A stretch of DNA of 46,177 bases from Candidatus Eisenbacteria bacterium (GTDB taxonomy: Bacteria; Eisenbacteria; RBG-16-71-46; SZUA-252). The translations under genes and the position numbers were made by a program. The notes under the pieces were generated by a model. It had not been told where the DNA came from. It saw only the letters and a list, made by a program, of their open reading frames with translations, and did no database searches. The DNA is taken from the NCBI GenBank assembly GCA_005893275.1, contig VBOW01000030.1, positions 1 to 46,177 of the forward strand, read 5' to 3'. Shown here piece after piece: positions 8,890 through 17,344 of this stretch. The number at the start of each line of letters is the position of its first letter. Position 1 is the stretch's first letter.

Positions 8890-9156
8890 ATGATCGAAGC
8901 CTGTCCCCACATAACCGCGATTACCGACGTCAAGCGGCCGACGCGCAGGGTGTGCGAGGAGTGCGTCAAGATCGGGGCGCAGTGGCTGCACCTACGCACA
9001 TGCCAGCAGTGCAGCTCCACGCTCTGCTGCGACTCCTCACCGAACCGTCACGCGAGCAAGCACGCGCGCTCGACCGGCCATCCGGTCGTCGCGTCAGCGG
9101 AGCCCGGCGAGCAATGGCTCTACTGCTTCTTGGACGACGCCTTCGTGGAGTATTGA
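8890..9156 (+). CDS. UBP-type zinc finger protein
   Basis: An 88-residue protein consisting of one ZnF-UBP domain: C5-P-H, then C-E-E-C, C-Q-Q-C, CC and H..KHAR.TGHP, closing with EQWLYCFLDDAFVEY. In eukaryotes this fold binds the ubiquitin C-terminus. Bacterial stand-alone versions are common in GC-rich genomes, without a defined partner. All zinc ligands appear intact. There is no Shine-Dalgarno sequence near the ATG; with the opposing start only 14 bases away, the transcript may be leaderless or nearly so. It converges with the sigma-factor gene 17 bases downstream. Confidence 0.87.
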   Translation: MIEACPHITAITDVKRPTRRVCEECVKIGAQWLHLRTCQQCSSTLCCDSSPNRHASKHARSTGHPVVASAEPGEQWLYCFLDDAFVEY

Positions 9157-9173
9157 CGCTCGGGAAGGCCCGA

Positions 9174-9845
9174 TCATGCGGCGGTCGTGAAGTGACATCC
9201 CGCCTCGACCAGCCGCTCGCGCAGGTAGTTGCGCGCTTGCTCGAGCATGTGCTGCAATTCCGACTCCGGCCGACCGACGGCCTCGGCGAGCTCGGCGCCT
9301 TCGAGCCCTTCAATGTGATGTAGCATCAAAGTCCGCCGCCATTCTCTGGGCATGTGCGTCAGAGACGCCTTCACGGACGAGCGCAGCTCCCTGGTCTCCA
9401 TTTCCTGCTCGGGCGTCGGCACGGTGAGGTCCGGAATGACCTCTTCCAGCTTCAGGTCTTCCTCCGGCTCGTAGAAATAGAGAATCTCCTCGCCCAGCGT
9501 GGATACCTCCTCTTGAGGCGGTGTTTCCGCCAGGTCCTCCTCGATTTGCACCGAGCGTTCCCGCTCCTCTTTCAGCCTTCTCACCTCGGTTTCGAGCTGC
9601 TCCCTGGCCAGCCGTATCAGCCAGCCTCTAACCCTGCGCCCGGACGGTTCGGTAACGAACTCGCGATACGCTCGGAGCACCACGGCATCCACCACATCCT
9701 CCGCGGTCACCTCGCCCGTTACCAAGTCCCCCACGGCCTCAAAACAGCCGATCTCCTGACGGACAAAGTGATACAGCTGCTTCAGGTGCTTGCTCATCAG
9801 GGAGAAGAATGTCTCTCGGCTACGCTCTTCGGACGACGTATTCAT
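9174..9845 (-). CDS. ECF-like sigma-70 family factor
   Basis: A 223-residue protein. The N-terminal half has a region-2-like helix pair (TAEDVVDAVVLRAYREF, about residues 48-64). A long acidic linker (about 95-150, rich in E) is unusual for ECF factors. The C-terminal half is a region 4 helix-turn-helix (LTHMPREWRRTLMLHHIEGL, then LAEAVGRPESELQHMLEQARNYLRERL, about 165-215). No anti-sigma gene is adjacent. The ATG is preceded by GGGGGGAAG about 3-10 bases upstream. Its targets are unknown. A short 5-bp hairpin, TCGGG-AAGG-CCCGA at 9160-9173, lies in the convergent gap with the zinc-finger gene but has no U-tract. Confidence 0.78.
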   Translation of the reverse strand: MNTSSEERSRETFFSLMSKHLKQLYHFVRQEIGCFEAVGDLVTGEVTAEDVVDAVVLRAYREFVTEPSGRRVRGWLIRLAREQLETEVRRLKEERERSVQIEEDLAETPPQEEVSTLGEEILYFYEPEEDLKLEEVIPDLTVPTPEQEMETRELRSSVKASLTHMPREWRRTLMLHHIEGLEGAELAEAVGRPESELQHMLEQARNYLRERLVEAGCHFTTAA

Positions 9846-10302
9846 CTGCTTCCCCCCTGTAGTTCCATCCTCCCGGGCGCAACACGAGCTTGCCGGGCGT
9901 TTTGTGTCGTTTCGTCTACGCGGCCGTCGCGGTCAGGACGCGGCACCCTTGATGGGCCACACCTCCTGTGGCTGATAGACGCGGTGATCGCCGCTGTCGA
10001 GCGCGAACTCGAGCGCAGTTGGTGTGCGTGTCGTAGGTGATTCCGAGCAGGCGGGCGCTGTCGCGGGCATTTCTTTTCCCTCCCTGGGAGTCTGGCATTC
10101 CTTGCGTGGTGGCGGTCCGTCGCCGGTTGCAAGCATCAAGCAGGCCACGGGCCCCGCGGGCGTACCTTGCTGCCGTTCCGCACCTTGATGACGATGGACC
10201 GGACCCGGTCCTCCCGCCTTTGCAAAACCGGGTAGGACTTACAATCGCCCGAGGATCGGCCCGTGGGCGCGGAGGAGCGGATTTGCGCCCGCAGCGGCGA
10301 GA
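9846..10302. other. Intergenic region with a decayed gene remnant
   Basis: These 457 bases lie between the DUF72 stop and the sigma-factor start. The only coding-like signal is the DUF5335-like remnant on the minus strand reported next. Other open frames here lack start signals and similarity that I recognise. I see no tRNA or clear terminator. Confidence 0.45.
9933..10098 (-). pseudogene. DUF5335-like remnant split over two frames
   Basis: One minus-strand frame reads ARLLGITYDTHTN and the next frame continues ALEFALDSGDHRVYQPQEVWP to a TGA at 9933. Joined, they resemble the C-terminal half of DUF5335 proteins (pattern LLGITYDxxxxxLEVALxGLDHLIRHPREI). This suggests a frameshifted remnant. 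Alternatively, the second frame is a live 45-codon gene: ATG at 10070 has GGGAGGGAAAAG just upstream, a good ribosome binding site. The N-terminal half of the family is not visible. A sequencing error of one base is a third possibility. Confidence 0.4.
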
Positions 10303-11007
10303 CTAACGTTCCTCGCAGGCCTCCATGAATTTCGCGGCGAGCTTGGGGCCTGTCCCCGCTTCCTCGTGCTTGAAGAACACGAAGACTTCGCCCCAGGTCT
10401 GGCCGCGGACCCGGTCCGCCCAGGACCGCAGATCGTCCGTCGTATATTCGACACGCCGCAGCCGCATGTAGCCCCAGTCGGCGGTGGAGACAAAAGGAGG
10501 GTCGCCCTCCTCGCCCGTGTCCGCGACGCACCACGCGGCTCCTCGCTCCCGTAAGGCCGCGTACACTTCGTCGTCGAACCACGAAACATGGCGAAACTCG
10601 AACGCGGCGCGCGCGGGCGTCTCGAGCAGCGCGAGGAAATCGCGCAGCCTCGGAACGTCCTTTTTCATGTTCGGCGGAAGCTGCACCAGGAAAGGTCCGA
10701 GCTTCGGCCCGAGCGCGGCCGCGGTGCGCAGCAGGTACGCCACGGAATCGCCGACTTCTTTGAGGCGCTTGTCGTGCGTGATCCGCTTGGACGCCTTGAG
10801 CACGAACGCGAAATCGCTCGGCACCTCGGCCGACCAGCTCTCGAGCGTCGCGGGGTTCGGCATCCGGTAGAAGGTGTTGTTCACCTCGACCGTGGGAAAG
10901 CGCTCTGCGTAGTAGTGCAGCATATCCTTCGCGGCGAGCTTCTCGGGATAGAAGTGTCCCTTCCATTCCTTGTACGACCACCCGCTGGTGCCGACCCGGA
11001 TTCGCAT
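10303..11007 (-). CDS. DUF72 family protein (TIM-barrel)
   Basis: A 234-residue DUF72 protein: IRVGTSGWSYKEWKGHFYPEKL at the start, VEVNNTFYRMPNPATLESW, PSDFAFVLKASKRITHDKRL, a VQLPPNMKKD strand, AFEFRHVSWFD and VFFKHEEAGTGPKLAAKF at the end, all family hallmarks in the usual order. The fold is a TIM barrel; no enzyme activity is firmly known for the family. The ATG has GAGGAG about 6 bases upstream. It follows the alpha/beta hydrolase gene by 21 bases and is probably co-transcribed with ligD. DUF72 genes are often found near repair or NHEJ genes, but the link is unproven. Confidence 0.9.
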   Translation of the reverse strand: MRIRVGTSGWSYKEWKGHFYPEKLAAKDMLHYYAERFPTVEVNNTFYRMPNPATLESWSAEVPSDFAFVLKASKRITHDKRLKEVGDSVAYLLRTAAALGPKLGPFLVQLPPNMKKDVPRLRDFLALLETPARAAFEFRHVSWFDDEVYAALRERGAAWCVADTGEEGDPPFVSTADWGYMRLRRVEYTTDDLRSWADRVRGQTWGEVFVFFKHEEAGTGPKLAAKFMEACEER

Positions 11008-11028
11008 TCGCGCTCCTCGTCTCGTTTT

Positions 11029-11706
11029 CTAGGCCAACGGTTCCGCCCACCCCGCCACTGTCTGCGCCAGCTCCTCGAGCACATCGGTCACGCTCCGACC
11101 TGAGCGCTTGGGCACCTCGAACGAGTGGTCGCCTCCCTCCACCACGTGGAGCGTGGCCTTGGGGCCGAGCCGCTCGATCACCGGGCCCAAGAGCCCGAGA
11201 TCCGCGAGCTTGTCCCGCGTGCCTTGGAGGAAGAGCATCGGCGTGGGGACACGCTCGAGGTGCTCCGCCCGCCCGATTCCCGGCGCCCCCGGCGGATGGA
11301 GCGGAAAGCCGAAAAATACGAGCCCGCGCACGTCGGGCAGACCGCCCTCGGCGGAGGACAGAGAGGTCATGCGCCCGCCCATGGACTTCCCGCCGGCGAG
11401 GAGGGGCAGGTCTTGGGCTGCGCCGCGCGCCGCGGCCACCGCCGACCGCACGGTGGCGAGCAGCACCGGTTGCGGATCCGGGCGTGAGGTCCGCTTCTCC
11501 ATGTACGGGAACTGATACCGGAACGTCGCAATCTGGCGGGAGGCCAACGCGGTCGCGGCAGCATCCATGAAGCGATGGCGCATACCCGCCCCGGCCCCGT
11601 GACCCAGCACCAAGAGCCAGCGCGCGGCGTCGGGCCGCTCGAGCAGCGCGGAGACTTCCCCCGAGGAGCGGCTCGCCTGGAACCGGAGCTCGGTGGCGGT
11701 CGTCAC
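11029..11706 (-). CDS. Alpha/beta hydrolase (KANL3/TEX30-like)
   Basis: A 225-residue hydrolase. The strand LLVLGHGAGAGM is the oxyanion-region motif, GGKSMGGRM holds the nucleophile serine (G-K-S-M-G), GTRDKLAD supplies the probable acid and GGDHSF the histidine. The compact size and GHGAG motif match the KANL3/TEX30 branch of dienelactone-hydrolase-like proteins; the substrate is unknown. The open frame runs far upstream inside ligD, but GTG 11706 overlaps the ligD stop as GTGA, which is the usual coupling pattern in this genome. Placement directly after ligD and before the DUF72 gene makes an NHEJ-linked operon. Confidence 0.85.
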   Translation of the reverse strand: MTTATELRFQASRSSGEVSALLERPDAARWLLVLGHGAGAGMRHRFMDAAATALASRQIATFRYQFPYMEKRTSRPDPQPVLLATVRSAVAAARGAAQDLPLLAGGKSMGGRMTSLSSAEGGLPDVRGLVFFGFPLHPPGAPGIGRAEHLERVPTPMLFLQGTRDKLADLGLLGPVIERLGPKATLHVVEGGDHSFEVPKRSGRSVTDVLEELAQTVAGWAEPLA

Positions 11707-14342
11707 GACCGGCCTCGCTTCCCAGGGGTTCCCTTCCGGGGCGTTCGCTTCGCGGCGGCAGGAGGGTTCATCCGCCGCTCGATCGCCGCGATCGCCGCGG
11801 CCACGTCCACGCCCTCCCCGAGCACCTCGCTCATCGGATCCGCCATGGACTCGAAGCGCTTCGGCAGCGTCTGGATCGTGAAGCGCGCCGGGTCGAGCCG
11901 CGCCGTGACCTCGTCCCAGCGCAGCGGGCAGGAGGCCGGCGCCCCGGGCAAGGGACGTAGCGAATACGGCGCCACGATCGTGTTGCCGTGCCCGTTCTGT
12001 CCGAAGTCCACGTAGACCTTCCCGCCCCGCCCCTTGATCGCGCGCGCCACGGTCGAAATCTCCGGAACGGAGTCCACGGTCAGCATCGCGAGCAGTCGGG
12101 CGAAGGTGCGGGTTTCCTCGTGCGTGTAGCGCCGGCCCATCGGGATCAGGACGTGCAAACCGGTCGCGCCCGAAGTCTTGACGTAGCTCGGCAGCTTGGT
12201 TTCGTCGAGGATCGCCTTCAGGGCGCGCGCCACCTGCACGACGTGCGCGAACGGCGCCCCCTTGGGATCCAGGTCGAGGATAAGCCAGTCGGGCTTCTCG
12301 AGGGAGCCGGCGCGCGCGCTCCAGACATGGAGGGGAATCGTGCCGAGGTTCGCCACGTATCGCAGCGACTCGAGGTCGTCGATCACGAAATAACGGATGT
12401 CGCGCTCGGTGTCGTCGGAATGCACGGTCTCGGTCCGCACCCAATCGGGCACGTACACGGGCGCGTCTTTCTGGAAGAAGGATTTGCCCTCGATACCGTC
12501 TGGATAGCGCGTCAGCACGACGGGACGGTCGCGCAGGTAGGGCAGGAGCAGGGGCGCCACCGTGTCGTAGTAGCGGATGAGGTCGCCCTTCGTGTAGCCC
12601 TCCGGCCAGAAGACCTTCTTCAGATTCGTGAGGCGGACGTCGCGGCCTGCGGCCGGAGCGGCGCCATCGCCGCGCCGGGGGACGGCGGTGGGAACCGGCG
12701 CCGGCACCTCCTTCGGATCCGCCGTGATCCGCATCGCTTCCTCGCGGCGGCAATCCTCGCGCTTCTTGTCGGGGCGCAGTCCCATGAACGTCGGGTGCCT
12801 CAGCCCGCCATCGTCGGTCCACTCGGTGAATCGAATCTCGCACACGAGGCGCGGCTCCACCCAGGTATGCCCGCGGCCGGGGGGACCGCCGGTCTGAAAC
12901 GGCGAGGTTGCGCGCCGGAGCGGCGCGAGGGCCTGCGCGATTTCCTCGAGCCCCGCCGTGTCGAAGCCGGTGCCGACCTTCGTCACGTACACGAGCCGCG
13001 TCCCCTCGTACCGCCCGACGTGGAGCGCGCCGAACCGGGCGCGCGAGCCCTGCGGTTCGCTATAGCCGCCGATCACGAACAGCTCCCGGCGATCGCACTT
13101 GACCTTGACCCAGTCCTGCGAGCGGCGGCCGGAATACCGGCTGGCGAGCCGCTTCGCCACGACCCCCTCCAGCCCCATCTCCGACGCCGCCGCGAAGAAC
13201 GCTTCGCCGTGCTCGAGCACGTGGTCGCAGCGCTGGACGGTCCCTAGCGGCGGGACCACGCGGGCGAGAAGCTCCTTCCGCTGGACGAGCGGGAGGTTTC
13301 GAAGGTCGCAGCCCAAAAGACCCGGGCAGTCGAAGAACATGCCGCGGACCGGCACCCGCGCCATCGCGGCCTCGACGTCGCGCGGGCGGGTGAGCCCCAT
13401 GCGCGCCTGCAGGCGCTGGAAGCTGGGATGACCGCTTTCGTCCTCGGCGATGATCTCGCCGTCGAGCAAGAACCGCGGCACGGCGAGGGCGCGCAACGCG
13501 GCCGCGACCTCGGGATAGCGGCCCGTGATATCGTCGCCGCTCCGGCCGGTCAGCCGGACCTCGTCGTCCTTGCGCCAGGCGAGGACCCGCACGCCGTCGT
13601 ACTTGATCTCGAAGCACCACTCGGGACCCGACGGGGGGCGCGTGGCCAGGGTCGCCAGCATGAGCGGAACCTTGCGCGCCGACGCCTCACCCTTCGGCGC
13701 GTCCAGCGATCCAACCCGCTCCCGTACGGCGGCGATGGTACCGCTCACGTCACGCATCTCCTCGACCGTTAGGCCGGAAATCACCGACTCCGGATAGCGG
13801 TCGATCGCCTCGTACTCGGTGACGGCGCCGTCGGCCTTCTTGAGAAGGAGCCATTCCTTTTCCTTCTTCCCCATGCGCACGAGCGTCCACCGGCCGCGCA
13901 GCTTGAACCCGTTGAGCTCCAACTCCAGCTTCCCGCGCGCGTACTGCTCGAGCGGATCCTCGGGCTTGAACGAGCGAAACGAACCGCGATCCCAAACGAT
14001 CACCGATCCCGCCCCGTAGTTGCCCGAGGGAATCACTCCCTCGAAGTCGCCGTACTCCAGCGGATGATCCTCGACATGCACGGCGAGACGCTTTTCCTCG
14101 ACGCGGGTCGACGGCCCTTTGGGGACCGCCCAGCTCTTGAGCGCGCCGTCCAGCTCGAGCCTGAGGTCGTAGTGCATGTTGCGCGCCCAGTGCTTCTGAA
14201 CGACGAACCGGGGGCCGGGTCCGGGGATGGGGATGGCCCGGCCGGCTGGCGGGGCGTCGCCCGCGCCGAACGGCTCCGGAGTGCGGACGGGGTCCCGCTT
14301 GCGGCGGTAATCCTCGAGATGGGGGTCGCGGGCTGAGCTCAC
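11703..14342 (-). CDS. ligD: DNA ligase D (phosphoesterase-ligase-polymerase)
   Basis: An 879-residue multifunctional end-joining enzyme. The 3'-phosphoesterase module is at about residues 40-185 (VVQKHWARNMHYDLRLE and VEDHPLEYGDFEG, with metal-site histidines). The ATP-dependent ligase is at about 225-530, with motif I FEIKYDGVR and the nucleotidyl lysine at about position 247; LLDGEIIAED and GVVAKRL are motifs III and IV. The archaeo-eukaryotic primase-type polymerase is at about 570-860 (VFWPEGYTKGDLIRYY; LDLDP metal aspartates). The module order is the Pseudomonas type, not the mycobacterial one. The start is GTG 14342; I see no better ATG nearby. It works with Ku, encoded divergently 127 bases away, to seal double-strand breaks. 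The stop is coupled to the hydrolase start. Confidence 0.96.
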   Translation of the reverse strand: MSSARDPHLEDYRRKRDPVRTPEPFGAGDAPPAGRAIPIPGPGPRFVVQKHWARNMHYDLRLELDGALKSWAVPKGPSTRVEEKRLAVHVEDHPLEYGDFEGVIPSGNYGAGSVIVWDRGSFRSFKPEDPLEQYARGKLELELNGFKLRGRWTLVRMGKKEKEWLLLKKADGAVTEYEAIDRYPESVISGLTVEEMRDVSGTIAAVRERVGSLDAPKGEASARKVPLMLATLATRPPSGPEWCFEIKYDGVRVLAWRKDDEVRLTGRSGDDITGRYPEVAAALRALAVPRFLLDGEIIAEDESGHPSFQRLQARMGLTRPRDVEAAMARVPVRGMFFDCPGLLGCDLRNLPLVQRKELLARVVPPLGTVQRCDHVLEHGEAFFAAASEMGLEGVVAKRLASRYSGRRSQDWVKVKCDRRELFVIGGYSEPQGSRARFGALHVGRYEGTRLVYVTKVGTGFDTAGLEEIAQALAPLRRATSPFQTGGPPGRGHTWVEPRLVCEIRFTEWTDDGGLRHPTFMGLRPDKKREDCRREEAMRITADPKEVPAPVPTAVPRRGDGAAPAAGRDVRLTNLKKVFWPEGYTKGDLIRYYDTVAPLLLPYLRDRPVVLTRYPDGIEGKSFFQKDAPVYVPDWVRTETVHSDDTERDIRYFVIDDLESLRYVANLGTIPLHVWSARAGSLEKPDWLILDLDPKGAPFAHVVQVARALKAILDETKLPSYVKTSGATGLHVLIPMGRRYTHEETRTFARLLAMLTVDSVPEISTVARAIKGRGGKVYVDFGQNGHGNTIVAPYSLRPLPGAPASCPLRWDEVTARLDPARFTIQTLPKRFESMADPMSEVLGEGVDVAAAIAAIERRMNPPAAAKRTPRKGTPGKRGRS

Positions 14343-14469
14343 GGGATGGGCCTCGGCGCCGGCCCGGCAGCCTTAAGGCCGAGGCCTGAGCGGTCGATAT
14401 TGGACTTAGCGTTGAGTATAGCAGAGCATGGTGATAGCCTCGTGCCATCCAGTATTGGAGGGACTACGC
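14343..14469. promoter_or_regulatory. Divergent ligD/ku promoter region
   Basis: These 127 bases separate the ligD and ku starts and must carry both promoters. AGTATAGC at 14415-14422 offers a TATAGC-like minus-10 on the plus strand and TATACT on the minus strand, but neither has a convincing minus-35. Shared control of the two genes is likely from the layout alone. Confidence 0.35.
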
Positions 14470-15336
14470 ATGCCGCCACATTCCATTGGATCGGGGATCC
14501 TGTCGTTTGGCCTGGTCTCGATCCCGGTCAAAATGTACACAGCCGCCACGTCGGCTGGGGTGTCCTTCAACCTGCTCCACGAGAAGTGCGGTGGCCGGAT
14601 CAAGCAGCAGCAGATCTGCCCGGCCTGCAACGAGGTCCTGGAGCGCTCCTCCCTCGTCAAGGGGTACGAGTTCGCCAAGGACCAGTACGTGCGCTTCACC
14701 GAAGAGGAGCTGAAGGGGCTCGAAGGCGAGGCCTCGAAGGTGATCGACATCGCGGAGTTTGTGCCGCTGGAACGGGTCGACCCGATCTACTTCGAGAAAA
14801 CGTATTATCTCGGCCCCGACAAGGGGGGCGAGAAGCCCTACCGGCTCTTGTGCGACGCCATGGTCAAGACCGGCCGGGTCGCCCTCGCGAAGTTCGTCAT
14901 GCGGGGGAAGGAGAGCCTCGTGCTCATCCGCCCCAGTCAGGACGGCCTGATGTTCCACACGATGTATTTCGCCGATGAGGTGCGGGATTTCGGCGAGATC
15001 GACAAGGGGGCGAACGCCGCGATCAAAGCCGGCGAGCTGGATCTGGCCCAGCGCCTGATCCAGGAGCTTTCCGGAAAGGAGTTCCAGCCCGAGAAATACG
15101 AAGACGAATATCGCCAGCGCGTGCTGGCGGTCGTGGAATCGAAGGTCGAGGGCAAGGAAATCACGGCCATCGGTCCGCAAGTCCAGCGAACGCAGGTCAT
15201 CGATCTCATGGAGGCGCTCAAGCAGAGCCTCGAAGGCCGTGCCTCCAGGGTCGGCCAAGCCGAGGGCAAGAAGCCGGCTGTCAGGGCGAAGCGCACGGAG
15301 CCCTCGGCGAAGGAGAGCAAGCGGGCGTCGAGATAG
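14470..15336 (+). CDS. ku: Non-homologous end-joining protein Ku
   Basis: A 288-residue bacterial Ku. It opens MPPHSIGSGILSFGLVSIPV, the standard start of the family, followed by the core beta-barrel (FNLLHEKCGGRIKQQQICPACNE, with a CxxC pair, and KGYEFAKDQYV) and the ring region (FEKTYYLGPDKGGEKPYRLL). The C-terminus is short and lysine-rich (about residues 255-288), as expected for DNA and LigD contact. The frame extends 14 codons upstream, but ATG 14470 has TTGGAGGG about 7 bases before it. The homodimeric ring binds DNA ends and recruits LigD. Confidence 0.96.
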   Translation: MPPHSIGSGILSFGLVSIPVKMYTAATSAGVSFNLLHEKCGGRIKQQQICPACNEVLERSSLVKGYEFAKDQYVRFTEEELKGLEGEASKVIDIAEFVPLERVDPIYFEKTYYLGPDKGGEKPYRLLCDAMVKTGRVALAKFVMRGKESLVLIRPSQDGLMFHTMYFADEVRDFGEIDKGANAAIKAGELDLAQRLIQELSGKEFQPEKYEDEYRQRVLAVVESKVEGKEITAIGPQVQRTQVIDLMEALKQSLEGRASRVGQAEGKKPAVRAKRTEPSAKESKRASR

Positions 15337-15354
15337 CGGGGGAGGCGGTGGAGC

Positions 15355-16191
15355 ATGGACGCGACGAAGCATTTTTCCACGCGCGACACGGCCCGGATCC
15401 TCCAGTCCAGCGAAGCCAGGCTCAGGACCCTGGCTCGCCTGGGAGGGGTCATCCCGGAGCCCGGACCCGGCGGCCGTCCCGAATTCACCTTCCAGCAGCT
15501 CCTGCTGCTCCGCACCACCAAGGGCCTGCTCGAGGCCGGGATCCCGGCGCGCCGGGTGCGGCGCATCTGGTCCTCGCTCCGCCGCCAGCTCGCGGAAGAC
15601 CTGCCGCTCACGAGCATAAGAATTCTCGCCGACGGCGATCGCGCCGTCGCCTGGGACGGGAACGCACCCTGGCAGCCTGACTCCGGCCAGTTCCTGCTCG
15701 ATCTGGATGCCGGTGAGATCGCCGCGGAGGACCCGACCCTCCCCGATGTGGCCGAAGCTCCGAGGCTCACCGCCGACCAGTGGTTCCATCTCGGATCCGA
15801 GCTCGAGGGCACGTCACCGGTCGAGGCACGGCAAGCGTACATGCAGGCCCTCGAGGCGGACCCGGACTTCGCGGACGCCCACCTGAACCTGGGAAGGCTC
15901 GATCACGAAGCCGGCGAGCTCGGGAAGGCGGAGGCGCATTACCGCGACGCGGTGCGATGCGCGCCCGAGGACGCGATCTGCCGCTTCAATCTCGCCGTGC
16001 TCCTCGACGACCGCGGCCGTCCGGACGAGGCGATCCTCGCCTACGAACAGGCGATCGCGCGTGACCCGGACGCGGCCGACGCCCACTACAACCTCGGGCT
16101 GTTGCTGGAATCGCGGGGCCGGCGCTCCGATGCCATGCGACACCTGATGACCGCGCGCCGGCTGTACGCGCTGGCAGGTCGCGGACAGTAG
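15355..16191 (+). CDS. MerR-like helix-turn-helix plus TPR protein
   Basis: A 278-residue protein. Residues about 5-75 (FSTRDTARILQSSEARLRTL, then PEFTFQQLLLLRTTKGLLEAGIPARRVRRI) match a MerR-type winged helix with dimerisation helix. Residues about 140-275 hold three or four TPRs (DFADAHLNLGRLDHEAGELGKAEAHYRDAV; AVLLDDRGRPDEAILAYEQAI). There is no metal- or drug-sensing cysteine pattern. It starts 18 bases after ku with GGGGGAGG upstream, so it is probably co-transcribed with ku. Its stop is one base from the stop of the convergent peptidase gene, leaving no room for a terminator. Such MerR-TPR proteins appear beside NHEJ genes in some lineages; a regulatory role is inferred. Confidence 0.8.
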   Translation: MDATKHFSTRDTARILQSSEARLRTLARLGGVIPEPGPGGRPEFTFQQLLLLRTTKGLLEAGIPARRVRRIWSSLRRQLAEDLPLTSIRILADGDRAVAWDGNAPWQPDSGQFLLDLDAGEIAAEDPTLPDVAEAPRLTADQWFHLGSELEGTSPVEARQAYMQALEADPDFADAHLNLGRLDHEAGELGKAEAHYRDAVRCAPEDAICRFNLAVLLDDRGRPDEAILAYEQAIARDPDAADAHYNLGLLLESRGRRSDAMRHLMTARRLYALAGRGQ

Positions 16192-16192
16192 C

Positions 16193-17344
16193 TCAGGGGC
16201 GAATCCCGAGAAATCGCCTCGCGCTTTCGTGGAGAACCCGGGCGCACGAAACGACCGAATCCGCATCGACCCACTCAACCGCCTCATGGGCCCCGGCCCC
16301 CGTTGGGCCATAGTTCACGCTCGGGATGCCCGCCGCGGCGAAGACCGCCGCGTCCATCCAGTACCCGACGCCGGCCTCCTCGGGAGCCGTCCCCACCACC
16401 GCCGCGACGGATTCACGCGCGCACTGGGCGACTCTGGCGTTCCGATCGGTGAGAAGAGGAGGTCGGGAGAACCGAAGCTTGACTTCCCCATCTTCCCCGG
16501 CGCCTCGGAGGAGTCGCTCGAGCTCATCGATCACCTGCTCCGGAGTTTCGCCGGGCAGCGTGCGCCGCTCGACTTGCATCCGGCACTCAGGTGCGTAGGT
16601 CGAAACACCCACGCCACCCTCTATGAGCGAGCAATGCATCGATGCCGGGCCGACCAGGGGATGGACCCGGCCCCTGAGCTCGCTGGAATCAAACTCCTCG
16701 AGCGCCGCGATGATCCGCCCCATCCTGCCAATCGCGCTACGGCCCAGGTCCCACCGGCTGCCGTGCGCGGCCCGACCCCGGGTGACGACATCCACCCAGA
16801 CGAAGCCCTTGTGCGCCAGGATCAGCTTCCCTTCGCTGCCCTCGGTGAGAATGCAGCCGTCCGCGGCGTATTTCCGGACGAAGTGTTCGGCGCCTTCGCT
16901 CGCATACTCTTCGTCGGCGACGAGCGCGACAAGAACCCGCCCCCGAAGCTTCTCGCGCGCGAGCGCCACGGCGGCACACATGACCGCCGCGACGCCGCCT
17001 TTCATGTCGTAGGATCCGCGACCGTACACGCGTCCGTTCTCGAGGACCGGCTCGAATGGAGGGATGGTCATCCCGGCCGTTCCAACCGTGTCGAGATGCG
17101 CACAGAGGATGAGCTGGGGCCCGCCGGGATCCCCCACCTCGCCCACGACGTTGGGCCGGTCCGGACCGACTTCGTCGAGCCATGCGTGAACGCCGCGGGC
17201 CCGGAGCCATTCCGCCGCGAATGCGGCGATTCTTTGCTCCCCGTGCGCCTCCTCCGACGCGAGCCGGGGGTTCACGGAAGGAATCCGAATCAGGTCGCGC
17301 AGAAGGCCGACGACCTCCTCCGGGCCGAGCGGGTCTGCCTTCAC
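16193..17344 (-). CDS. M20 family metallopeptidase (ArgE/DapE/CPG2-like)
   Basis: A 383-residue di-zinc amidohydrolase/peptidase. LILCAHLDTVG gives the first metal histidine and nearby aspartate, GRGSYDMKGGVAA the bridging aspartate, ALVADEEYASEG the catalytic Glu-Glu pair and YGPTGAGAHEAVEWVD the late metal histidine. The lid/dimer domain lies at about 180-290 (AHKGFVWVDVVTRGRAAHGSRW). Family members cleave N-acyl amino acids, succinyl-diaminopimelate or small peptides; the exact substrate is unclear. GTG 17344 overlaps the GntR stop as GTGA. The frame is open further upstream but only within the GntR gene. Confidence 0.9.
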   Translation of the reverse strand: MKADPLGPEEVVGLLRDLIRIPSVNPRLASEEAHGEQRIAAFAAEWLRARGVHAWLDEVGPDRPNVVGEVGDPGGPQLILCAHLDTVGTAGMTIPPFEPVLENGRVYGRGSYDMKGGVAAVMCAAVALAREKLRGRVLVALVADEEYASEGAEHFVRKYAADGCILTEGSEGKLILAHKGFVWVDVVTRGRAAHGSRWDLGRSAIGRMGRIIAALEEFDSSELRGRVHPLVGPASMHCSLIEGGVGVSTYAPECRMQVERRTLPGETPEQVIDELERLLRGAGEDGEVKLRFSRPPLLTDRNARVAQCARESVAAVVGTAPEEAGVGYWMDAAVFAAAGIPSVNYGPTGAGAHEAVEWVDADSVVSCARVLHESARRFLGIRP

